Shown here in pieces: positions 6,655-12,534 of a stretch of 12,534 nt of DNA. The first letter of the stretch is position 1. Every line of letters starts with the position of its first letter. A program made the position numbers and the translations under genes. The stretch is from DATKEH01 sp035546355 (lineage in GTDB: Bacteria; Acidobacteriota; Thermoanaerobaculia; Multivoradales; JAIOJS01), in contig DATKEH010000256.1 in the NCBI GenBank assembly GCA_035546355.1, positions 1-12,534 of the forward strand, written 5' to 3'. A model generated the notes under the pieces. It had not been told where the DNA came from and searched no databases. It saw only the letters and a list, made by a program, of their open reading frames with translations.

Positions 6655-9600
6655 CGAAGACCACCAGCCGCCTCGCGCTGTCGACAGCGTTCGTTCTGTG
6701 CTCGGGCGGCCTGGCCCCTGCCGCTGCCGACGCGCAGGCGGTCGCCGTGTACACGGATCGTCCCGCCGTGCCCGTGCCCATCGAGCAGGTCCGATCTCTC
6801 GACCGCACCGGGCTGCGCCACCTCTGGGCATGGGCCGCGGATGCCCCGCCGCGGAAGCTCGCAGCCGACCAGCTCGGCGAGCTCCAGCTCGAGCGCGGGG
6901 GCGCGGTGGCCGAGGTCGAGGTCGTCGGCCGTGGCTCCGGCCCGGCCGCCGATCGAAGCGCCGACCCCACCGAAGCCCTGGTCGCCATCGCCGCCCCGGT
7001 CTCGATGTGGGGCGAAGTCCCCGAGCCCCTCCTGCCGCGGTGGCCGCTGCTCGAGGGCCGGGCGCAGGTGCCTGTCGCCGACGAACCGTGGCGCCTGCGG
7101 GTGATCGGCCGGGCGCTCGGCTCGTGGTGGGTGGATCCCGACCCGCAGGCGCGCCGGGTGCAGGTGCAGCTCGGTGCCGCGACGACCCTGTCGGCCCGGG
7201 TGCGCGACGGAGAGGGCGAACCGCTGCCGGCGTTCGTCTCTCTGCTCGAGGGCGACGGGCGCGGCGGCGAGCGACTGCTGGCGCAGGGTAGGGCGGACGA
7301 GCGCGGCACGGTCGAGCTCGACGCGGTCCCCGACGGGAAGGTCCTGACTCTCGTCGTCGGCGCGCCCGGTTTCGCGCCCAGCGTCGTCTCGGGAGAGACC
7401 GGGCGGCTGCCGGGAATCATCGCACTCTCGCGCGGCAGCACCGTGGCCGCGGTGGTGGCCGACGATCGCGGCGCCCCGGTGCAGGGCGCTGCGGTGCGCG
7501 CCGAGCTCTACCCGCAGGCCGGCAGCAATGCCTTGGTGGCGCGCGAAACGGAAACCGACGCCCAGGGCCGCGTGGCGCTGGCCGGTCTCCCGCCCGGCAG
7601 GGCGGTGGTGGCCGTGCGCGCCGACGGCTTTTCCCCGCTCTCGAGGGAGGTGGAGGTCGCTGCCGATTCCGTCGATCTCGGCAAGCTAGTCCTCTCCCGA
7701 TCCGTGGCCGTGCCGATCGCCGTGCACAGCGACGAGGGGGGGCCGGTGCCCGCGGCGCAGGTGCGCCTGCCGCTGCTCCCGCCGGTGGAGACCGACCGGC
7801 GTGGAATGGCGCGGCTCGCGGGGTTGCATCCCACCGCCTCGTCGGCAGTCACCGTCGAGGCCGAGGGGTTCCTGCCTCGCGAGCTGTCGCTCTCCCCGCC
7901 GCTGCCCGAAGTGGTGACGGTGATTCTTCAGCGTGCCTTCACCGTCGACGGCCGCTTCCTCGACCCGGCCGGTGCGCCGGTCGGCGAGGCGCGAGTTCGC
8001 GTGGCTCGTGGGGAGCGCTACGAGATCCGTGACACCGATGGCGATGGCCGCTTCCGGCTGGCGCTCACTCCGGAGTCTCCGTACGAGCTCACCTTCTCGG
8101 TGCCGTCCGGGGAGCGGTTGCAGCTCGCCCTCGCCCCCGGCCTGCCGGGCGAGGTGCGCGACCTCGGAGACCTGCGGGCGGAGCGCGGCCTGACGCTGGT
8201 GGGTCGGGTGCTACGGGGTGACGACGGCGCCCCGGCGGCGGGGGCTCGCATCTGGCTGCCTCGCCCGCAGGCCGACGGCGCGCTCGTCGCCTGGGTCCAC
8301 GGCGACCTGGTGCAGGCGGTCAGCGACGGGCAGGGTTTCTTCCGCCTCTCTGGGCTGCCGCCGGTTCCCCTGCTGCTGCGGATCGACGCGGCCGGCCTCG
8401 CGCGCGAGCACCTCGAGGTGGTCCCCGAGGCCGGCCTGCTGGAGCTCGACGTGGGCGACCTCTGGCTCGACGGCGGCGGCACGGTGGTCGTCACCCTGGA
8501 CGAGGACGGCGAGGCCGTGGGTCAGCTCGACCTGCGCAACGAGTGGCTCGAGATCGACATGCTCACCAGGCCCTCGTCGGCCGGCGAGATCGTCTTCGAG
8601 AACATCCCGGAGGGCCGCTCCACCGTCTCGGTGGCGCGCGGCGGCCATCTCCTGTGCGAAGAGGAGGTCGCGGTCGAGAGCGGCCGGACCACGGAGGTGC
8701 CCTGTGCCGCGCCCGAAACCCTCGTCCAGGGGCGGGTCTGGGTCGACGAGCAGCCGGCCCCGGGAGGCACTCTCGTGTGGAAGAGCGACCACGATCCACC
8801 CGGCGGGGCGCTGATCCTGCACAGCCGCTCGCCGCTCGGCCTGCGCCGCTCGTCGGTCTACGGCGCGGGCCGGCCGGCCGTCGAGGTCCTGGTCGACGAC
8901 GACGGCTGGTTCGAGACGCGGTGGCTGAGGCCCGGGCTGTGGAAGGTGACACTCTCCGGGCCCCGGGGCCGCTTCCTCCATCGCGGCATGGTCGAGGTGC
9001 CGGAGGTCGACGAGCACAGCGTCGACCTGCGCTTCGGCGGCAGCACGGTGTCGGGGTGGGTCGTCGACGACGACGAAGCAGCGGTCGCCGAGGCGGTGGT
9101 GCGCGAGCTGGACAGCGGCGCCACCGCGCTCAGCGACGCCGCGGGGGCCTTCGCGCTCCAGGGCCTGGAGCCGGGGACGCGCCGGCTGCAGGCCCGCCGC
9201 AAGGGCCTGTCGAGCGCCATCGTCTCCACGGACGTCGTGGCGGGGGAGCCCACATCCGCCGTGAGGCTGGTTCTCTCCGACGAGGGTAGCGGGCGGCTGA
9301 CGATCGTGGTCGAGGATCCGCTCGGCGGCGCCGCCGGCGGAGCCTTCTGCTTCGTCGAGGCCGACGGGCGGCCGCTGCAGATCCTCACCACCGGCAGCGT
9401 CGGGACGGCCGAAGCGACCTTCGCTGCGCCCTATCCGTCCCGCGTGCGGGTCGCCGCCTACCACCGTGGGATGTGGAGTCTCGGCGCCTGGAGCGCGTAC
9501 GATGACGCGGAGGGATCACTGGTGGTGGGTTTTCCCGACGCGGGCAGCGTCCAGGTGCTTTCGGAGGACACCTCCGCCGGGCCGCTCGGCCTCGTCTCCA

Positions 9601-9779
9601 CCGCCGGCTGGGACCTGGGGCGGCTGAGCGTGCTCCTCGGGCTGCGGCCGGCGCTGCCCGCGGGCGGCGTGCTGCAGATCGATGGCCTGCCGCCGGGTGC
9701 GTATCAGCTGGCGATCGGCAGCCTCACCCGGCCGATCGTCGTCGAGGCCGGCGAACGAGCCGAGGTGGAGCTGCCGTGA
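6651..9779 (+). CDS. Large secreted protein of repeated carboxypeptidase-regulatory-like beta-sandwich domains
   Basis: The 1042-residue product starts at ATG 6651, overlapping the upstream stop (ATGA). This start exposes a Sec signal peptide (residues about 1-30, ending ADAQA); Cys17 is not in a lipobox context, so a lipoprotein is unlikely. From about residue 175 onward it is built of some seven to nine beta-sandwich units of about 75-95 residues. These have the pattern 'variable strand, G-x-P-V-x-G-A-x-V, ... T-D-x-x-G-x-x-x-L-x-G-L-x-P-G-x-x-x-V-x-A-x-G-F' (clear at about 180-255, 263-347, 430-510, 514-600, 798-876). Such CarboxypepD_reg/SpaA-like folds usually serve as stalks, adhesion or polysaccharide-binding modules. 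There is no peptidase domain, membrane anchor, or sorting signal. I infer an extracellular or periplasmic structural or binding role alongside the propeller protein. Confidence 0.78.
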   Translation: MTKTTSRLALSTAFVLCSGGLAPAAADAQAVAVYTDRPAVPVPIEQVRSLDRTGLRHLWAWAADAPPRKLAADQLGELQLERGGAVAEVEVVGRGSGPAADRSADPTEALVAIAAPVSMWGEVPEPLLPRWPLLEGRAQVPVADEPWRLRVIGRALGSWWVDPDPQARRVQVQLGAATTLSARVRDGEGEPLPAFVSLLEGDGRGGERLLAQGRADERGTVELDAVPDGKVLTLVVGAPGFAPSVVSGETGRLPGIIALSRGSTVAAVVADDRGAPVQGAAVRAELYPQAGSNALVARETETDAQGRVALAGLPPGRAVVAVRADGFSPLSREVEVAADSVDLGKLVLSRSVAVPIAVHSDEGGPVPAAQVRLPLLPPVETDRRGMARLAGLHPTASSAVTVEAEGFLPRELSLSPPLPEVVTVILQRAFTVDGRFLDPAGAPVGEARVRVARGERYEIRDTDGDGRFRLALTPESPYELTFSVPSGERLQLALAPGLPGEVRDLGDLRAERGLTLVGRVLRGDDGAPAAGARIWLPRPQADGALVAWVHGDLVQAVSDGQGFFRLSGLPPVPLLLRIDAAGLAREHLEVVPEAGLLELDVGDLWLDGGGTVVVTLDEDGEAVGQLDLRNEWLEIDMLTRPSSAGEIVFENIPEGRSTVSVARGGHLLCEEEVAVESGRTTEVPCAAPETLVQGRVWVDEQPAPGGTLVWKSDHDPPGGALILHSRSPLGLRRSSVYGAGRPAVEVLVDDDGWFETRWLRPGLWKVTLSGPRGRFLHRGMVEVPEVDEHSVDLRFGGSTVSGWVVDDDEAAVAEAVVRELDSGATALSDAAGAFALQGLEPGTRRLQARRKGLSSAIVSTDVVAGEPTSAVRLVLSDEGSGRLTIVVEDPLGGAAGGAFCFVEADGRPLQILTTGSVGTAEATFAAPYPSRVRVAAYHRGMWSLGAWSAYDDAEGSLVVGFPDAGSVQVLSEDTSAGPLGLVSTAGWDLGRLSVLLGLRPALPAGGVLQIDGLPPGAYQLAIGSLTRPIVVEAGERAEVELP

Positions 9780-9800
9780 GGTGCGCCGTACCCGTCGCCC

Positions 9801-9838
9801 AGCGCGAGCCGGTGGCGTGGCTGCACCGGGGGGGCTGA
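9801..9838 (+). pseudogene. Relic of the dual protease C-terminus
   Basis: Read in the frame ending at TGA 9836-9838, these bases give QREPVAWLHRGG, nearly the same as the dual protease C-terminus REPVARLHRGGG. No start codon or coding body precedes it. It looks like a C-terminal scrap of the same or a paralogous protease gene, left directly upstream of the MBL gene when the two secreted-protein genes came between them. The frame-preserving 3-base indel suggests it was once coding, perhaps in a second copy of the operon. Confidence 0.55.
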
Positions 9839-9850
9839 CGTGGAGGTGCG
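9801..9850 (+). repeat. Direct repeat copy 2 (precedes and includes the MBL start)
   Basis: This is the partner of 5494-5546: 48 of 50 aligned bases are identical and three bases of the G-run are missing, which keeps the protease reading frame. The copy runs into the MBL gene, whose GTG start is at 9840, and the spacing from the relic stop (TGA 9836-9838) to the GTG is one base, exactly as at copy 1. Homology does not extend left of 9801. It marks the right edge of the cassette. Confidence 0.85.
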
Positions 9851-11363
9851 CGTGCGCATGTACCGCCAGGGCCTCGGCGACTGCTTCCTGCTGCGCTTCG
9901 GGGCGGGGGAGGAGGCGCGGCACGTGCTCATCGACTGCGGCACCCTGGGGTCGACCACCACCGGCGTCAAGATGAAGCAGGTGGCCGAGGACATCCGCGA
10001 CACCACCGGCGGCCGTCTCGACCTGCTGATCGCCACCCACGAGCACAAGGACCACCTCTCCGGGTTCCGCGACCAGAAGGCGATCTTCGACCCGTTCGAC
10101 GTCGCCCACGTCTGGCTGGCGTGGACCGAGGACGCCGCCGACCCGCTCGCCCAGGAGCTCGAGAAGCACCAGGGCGACCTGATCGAGGCGGTGCGCCTCG
10201 CCGCCATCGCGCTCGCCAGCGGCGAGGCCGCCGACCCCGAGGAGCGCGAGCACCTCGCCACCCTCGGCCAGGGGATCCGCCAGATCCTCGGTTTCTTCGG
10301 CGACGTTGACCCGGGCGACGACGCGTCCGGCGATGCCCTGCTCGCCTCGAGCGACCTCGCCAAGACCGTGCAGGAGGCGATGACCTGGGTCACCCGCAAG
10401 GCGCCGCCGCCGCGCTTCCTGCAGCCGGGCGAGATGCTCGAGCCCGACTGGCTGCCGGGGGTGCGCGTCTACGTGCTCGGCCCGCCGCGGGACCGCGCCG
10501 CCCTTGCCCAGCTCGGCGACCACGGCTCGCCCGAGCTCTACCACCTCGCCGCCGCCCAGGCCCGCGACCTGCGCGCCGGCGCCCCCTTCTTCGCCTCCGG
10601 CCAGTCGATGGCCGAGTGGTGGGCGGCCGCCGGCGGCGAGCAGCGCCAGCAGCTCGAGCGCCTGCTGCCCTTCGACATGCGCCACCGCCTCGACGCCGCC
10701 GCCGCCGCCATCCTCGAGCGCTTCGCCGCCTACCTCGAGCCGGGGCAGGAGTGGCGCCGCATCGACCACGACTGGCTCGCCGGCGCCGCCGACCTCGCCC
10801 TGCAGCTCGACGGCCAGACCAACAACACCTCCCTGGCGCTCGCCTTCGAGCTCCTGGAAGAGGATGGCAAGCCCGGCGCCGTGCTGCTCTTCCCGGCCGA
10901 CGCCCAGGTCGGCAACTGGCTCTCCTGGCACGCCGAGGGGATGCAGTGGCAGGTGCCCGACGGCGCCGGCGGCACCCGCACCGTCACCGCCGCCGACCTG
11001 CTCGCCCGCACCGTGCTCTACAAGGTCGGCCACCACGCCAGCCACAACGCCACGGTCACCGACAAGGGCCTCGAGCTGATGCAGCACGCCGACCTCGTCG
11101 CCCTCATCCCCGTCGACCGCAAGGTGGCCATGAACAAGACCCCCAAGTGGCACATGCCGGCCCGGGCGCTCTACAAGCGGCTGCTCGAGAAGGCGCAGGG
11201 GAGGGTGGCGCGCTCGGACGTCGGCTGGGCGAGCCGCGACGACGCGGACTTCGGCGACCTGTTCGACGCCGAGCAGTGGAGCGAGTGGGAGCAACGGCAG
11301 GAGGCCGCGCGGGTCGATGTCGCAACGCTCCACGTCGAGTGGCGACGTGGCAGCGACGAGTGA
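9840..11363 (+). CDS. ComEC-like metallo-beta-lactamase-fold hydrolase
   Basis: This 507-residue protein has no signal peptide or membrane segment. The first strand and loop (MEVRVRMYRQGLGDCFLLRF) and the metal motif H67-E-H69-K-D71-H72 (THEHKDHLSGF) define an MBL fold. D354 (LLFPADAQ) and H398-H399-A-S (LYKVGHHASHNA) match the D and 'K-x-G-H-H-x-S' motifs of the ComEC/Rec2-type branch, so the dinuclear metal site looks complete. Residues about 95-330 are a mainly helical insert. The ComEC-branch proteins cleave phosphoesters, but the substrate here is unknown. GTG 9840 keeps the first strand intact; GTG 9852 or ATG 9858 behind GGAGGT (9842-9847) are alternatives. A relic of the dual protease precedes it, so it was probably the direct operon partner of that gene. 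Confidence 0.82.
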   Translation: MEVRVRMYRQGLGDCFLLRFGAGEEARHVLIDCGTLGSTTTGVKMKQVAEDIRDTTGGRLDLLIATHEHKDHLSGFRDQKAIFDPFDVAHVWLAWTEDAADPLAQELEKHQGDLIEAVRLAAIALASGEAADPEEREHLATLGQGIRQILGFFGDVDPGDDASGDALLASSDLAKTVQEAMTWVTRKAPPPRFLQPGEMLEPDWLPGVRVYVLGPPRDRAALAQLGDHGSPELYHLAAAQARDLRAGAPFFASGQSMAEWWAAAGGEQRQQLERLLPFDMRHRLDAAAAAILERFAAYLEPGQEWRRIDHDWLAGAADLALQLDGQTNNTSLALAFELLEEDGKPGAVLLFPADAQVGNWLSWHAEGMQWQVPDGAGGTRTVTAADLLARTVLYKVGHHASHNATVTDKGLELMQHADLVALIPVDRKVAMNKTPKWHMPARALYKRLLEKAQGRVARSDVGWASRDDADFGDLFDAEQWSEWEQRQEAARVDVATLHVEWRRGSDE

Positions 11364-11371
11364 CGCGGCCG

Positions 11372-11390
11372 GCTGCTCTGCGGCGGCAGC
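11372..11390 (+). terminator. Weak hairpin between convergent genes
   Basis: In the 34-base gap between the MBL stop (11363) and the Uma2 stop (11398, minus strand), GCTGC at 11372-11376 can pair with GCAGC at 11386-11390. A symmetrical stem could serve both convergent genes, but it is only 5 bp and no U-run follows on either strand. A weak candidate only. Confidence 0.2.
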
Positions 11391-11397
11391 GGATCGC

Positions 11398-11964
11398 TCA
11401 GTCCTCGGCGAAGATGGCCGCCACCTGGAGGCGCAGGCCGGGGAGCAGCGGCGTCTCCACGCTGTCGCCCCGCTCCGCCGACAGCTCCAGCGGCCGGGCG
11501 AAGCCCTCCCCCTCGCGGCGGTAGATGCGTACGACCTCGAGATCGGGATCGACGATCCACAGCTCGTCGACGCCGAAGCGCTCGTAGGCCCGCCGCTTGA
11601 GCAGCTCGTCGGTGCGGCGGCTCGTGGGCGAGGCGACCTCGATCACCAGGTCTGGAGGCCCGTCGACGCGAGCGGCGAGGAGTCCGCGCCGCTCGTTGCT
11701 CACCAGCAGCAGGTCGGGCTGCACCACGTCGTTGGGGGAGAGGGTGACGTCCATCGGGGCCAGCACGACGGTGCCGAGGCCCTTGGCGGAAACCACCTCG
11801 CGTAGGGCGACGTACAGCGCGCCCACCACCAGCTGGTGACGGAGGTTGGGCGACGGCGTCACGACGTGCTCCCCGTCGACCAGCTCGTGCCGCCGGCCGT
11901 CGTCGGGGAAGAGCTCGTAGTCCTCGATGGTGAGCTTGAGTCGGCTCTCGGGCATCGTCTGCAT
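11398..11964 (-). CDS. Uma2-family (DUF820) PD-(D/E)XK nuclease-like protein
   Basis: The product is 188 residues, the usual size of Uma2 proteins. ATG 11964 was chosen because GGAGGGAG (11977-11970 on the minus strand) lies at good spacing before it; an upstream in-frame ATG at 11979 has no such site. Family landmarks are all visible: an N-terminal helix with DYELFPDDGRRHELVDGE (E27), then VQPDLLLV (D84), PPDLVIEVASPTS (E109), the helix LLKRRAYERFGV (K123), and ELWIVDP. D84, E109 and K123 form the PD-(D/E)XK triad. The restriction-endonuclease-like fold is established for the family, but no biological activity is firmly assigned. It is the only minus-strand gene, convergent with the MBL gene and divergent from the second MNT gene. 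Confidence 0.88.
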   Translation of the reverse strand: MQTMPESRLKLTIEDYELFPDDGRRHELVDGEHVVTPSPNLRHQLVVGALYVALREVVSAKGLGTVVLAPMDVTLSPNDVVQPDLLLVSNERRGLLAARVDGPPDLVIEVASPTSRRTDELLKRRAYERFGVDELWIVDPDLEVVRIYRREGEGFARPLELSAERGDSVETPLLPGLRLQVAAIFAED

Positions 11965-12038
11965 CCCTGCTCCCTCCATGTTGGCACGCTCCACCGCTCC
12001 ATGCCACTGAAGACGGAAAACGCGAGCCGCGGATGGAC

Positions 12039-12064
12039 GAGCCCCCCTCGTGGCGACGGGGCTC
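12039..12064 (+). repeat. Inverted repeat in the Uma2 / second MNT intergenic region
   Basis: GAGCCCC (12039-12045) and GGGGCTC (12058-12064) form a perfect 7-bp stem with a 12-base loop. The last bases also start a GGGCTCCCC direct repeat (12059-12067 and 12094-12102). It lies between divergent starts and could be an operator, an attenuator for the Uma2 leader, or simply G/C-rich low-complexity sequence. The rest of the 155-base gap (11965-12119) shows no gene. Confidence 0.3.
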
Positions 12065-12107
12065 CCCCCTTGTCGCTGGAGCGGCCTAGCGCCGGGCTCC
12101 CCTCTCG

Positions 12108-12113
12108 TATACT
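12108..12113 (+). promoter_or_regulatory. Candidate -10 element (TATACT) of the second MNT gene
   Basis: TATACT is a near-consensus -10 hexamer in a region otherwise almost devoid of A/T. It ends 6 bases before the GTG at 12120, so transcription would start on the start codon itself and give a leaderless mRNA. No Shine-Dalgarno sequence is present (only CCGGGG), which agrees. No good -35 is seen 16-18 bases upstream. The first MNT gene has the same arrangement. Confidence 0.4.
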
Positions 12114-12119
12114 GCCGGG

Positions 12120-12521
12120 GTGGCCGACACCGACGATCTCGCCGCGACGCTGCGCGCGTTCTTCGCCGGCCGCCCCGAGGTCCGCCTGGCGCTGCTTTTC
12201 GGCTCGCGGGCACGCGGCGTCGAGCGGGAGGGGTCGGACGTCGCCGTCGCCGTCGCCGCGGATCCCTTCGACCGCCTCGCCCTGATGCGCGACCTCGCGG
12301 CCGCGACCGGACTCACCGTCGACGTCATCGATCTCGACCGGGCGGGGTACTTCCTCCTCGTCGCCCTGTTGCGTGACGGGATCGTCGTCTACGAGGGGCG
12401 GCGCCACGCACTCGCCGAGTGGCGCACCCGCGCCATCCTCGAGACCGAGACCGATCGCCCCAACTTCGAGCGGATGCGCGACGCCTTCCTGCGCAAGACC
12501 GCCGAGGCGGCGCGTGGTTGA
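12120..12521 (+). CDS. Second MNT-type nucleotidyltransferase, with degenerate catalytic motif
   Basis: This 133-residue protein has the MNT fold: GSX10D is present as G28-S29 to D40, and a later acid, D68 (LTVDVID), fits the third metal ligand. The second Asp of the DXD is replaced by alanine (D40-V-A42; codons GAC GTC GCC), where the first MNT of this window has D36-V-D38. Since both Asp residues bind the catalytic Mg2+ ions in this superfamily, adenylyl transfer is probably lost or weak, and it may neutralise its HEPN partner by binding instead. The GTG at 12120 is the only plausible start and fits a leaderless transcript from TATACT. The C-terminal helices (about 95-133) resemble those that pack on HepT. 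A sequencing error is an alternative for the missing Asp. Confidence 0.83.
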   Translation: MADTDDLAATLRAFFAGRPEVRLALLFGSRARGVEREGSDVAVAVAADPFDRLALMRDLAAATGLTVDVIDLDRAGYFLLVALLRDGIVVYEGRRHALAEWRTRAILETETDRPNFERMRDAFLRKTAEAARG

Positions 12522-12534
12522 CCGCGACCTCCTC
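12514..12534 (+). CDS. Start of a HEPN toxin (HepT-like), cut by the window end
   Basis: A GTG at 12514 opens a frame (reading VVDRDLL before the window ends) that overlaps the MNT stop at 12519-12521 by 8 bases. DUF86/HepT proteins commonly start this way (hydrophobic residue, V-D-R-x-L), and MNT genes of this type are nearly always followed by one. Only seven codons are visible, so the call relies on position and this short N-terminus; a TTG at 12518 in another frame gives no family-like start. Confidence 0.55.

Larger units (their letters stand above)
5547..9800 (+). other. Candidate inserted cassette of two secreted-protein genes
   Basis: The segment between the two copies of the 50-bp direct repeat holds exactly two genes, which overlap each other (ATGA at 6651-6654). 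Both encode proteins with signal peptides, unlike the cytoplasmic-looking protease and MBL proteins on either side. By eye their codon use is less relentlessly C-ending than the flanking genes. No transposase, integrase or terminal inverted repeats are seen, so the means of insertion is unclear; homologous recombination with a second copy of the operon is one option. Confidence 0.5.

Noticed and set aside
9516..11333. A 605-residue minus-strand frame opposite the MBL gene
   Set aside because: Low-complexity composition and no motifs; the opposite strand carries HXHXDH and the other MBL residues.
11317..11805. A + strand frame of 162 residues opposite the Uma2 gene
   Set aside because: The minus strand has all Uma2 landmarks and a good ribosome-binding site; this is its antisense shadow.

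Overview
The window is very GC-rich bacterial DNA (clearly above 65-70% G+C by eye, with strong G/C preference at third codon positions). It is densely coding and almost entirely + strand. No rRNA, tRNA, CRISPR array or recognisable transposase was seen. The organism cannot be named from this sequence. The very high GC, toxin-antitoxin pairs with Uma2 and PIN proteins, a large secreted protein of repeated carboxypeptidase-regulatory-like domains, and GTAGGGGC-type intergenic palindromes would suit an uncultured high-GC soil or sediment lineage such as Acidobacteriota (Thermoanaerobaculia-like) or Myxococcota. That placement is a low-confidence guess.

Layout. (1) 1-868: a MntA-HepT (MNT/HEPN) toxin-antitoxin operon. 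The nucleotidyltransferase has an intact GSX10DXD motif and the HEPN toxin an intact RX4HXY motif. (2) 878-1735: a ribbon-helix-helix antitoxin and PIN-domain RNase (VapBC-type) pair with its own operator-promoter, bracketed by two related palindromic (REP-like) repeats. (3) 1803-5534: a 1243-residue protein with no signal peptide that joins a complete subtilisin-like (S8) serine protease to a thermolysin-like HEXXH...E metalloprotease through a Pro/Ala/Lys linker. (4) 5584-9779: a two-gene cassette of secreted proteins, a probable beta-propeller and a roughly 1040-residue multi-domain beta-sandwich protein. (5) 9840-11363: a ComEC-like metallo-beta-lactamase-fold hydrolase. (6) 11398-11964 (minus): a Uma2-family PD-(D/E)XK protein. 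(7) 12120-12534: a second MNT/HEPN pair. Its MNT has lost the second Asp of the DXD, and its HEPN partner runs off the window.

The most striking structural signal is a direct repeat of about 50 bp (5494-5546 and 9801-9850, 48 of 50 aligned bases identical plus a 3-base indel). It carries the last codons and stop of the dual protease together with the GTG start of the metallo-beta-lactamase gene. The two secreted-protein genes sit exactly between the copies. The simplest reading is that the dual protease and the MBL hydrolase were a tight two-gene operon (stop and start one base apart) and that a 4.3-kb secreted-protein cassette was later inserted, duplicating or recombining at the junction. 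The protease-protease-MBL operon, lying in a neighbourhood full of toxin-antitoxin modules, is the best candidate here for an undescribed system, possibly a proteolytic conflict or stress module. Its function is not shown by the sequence.
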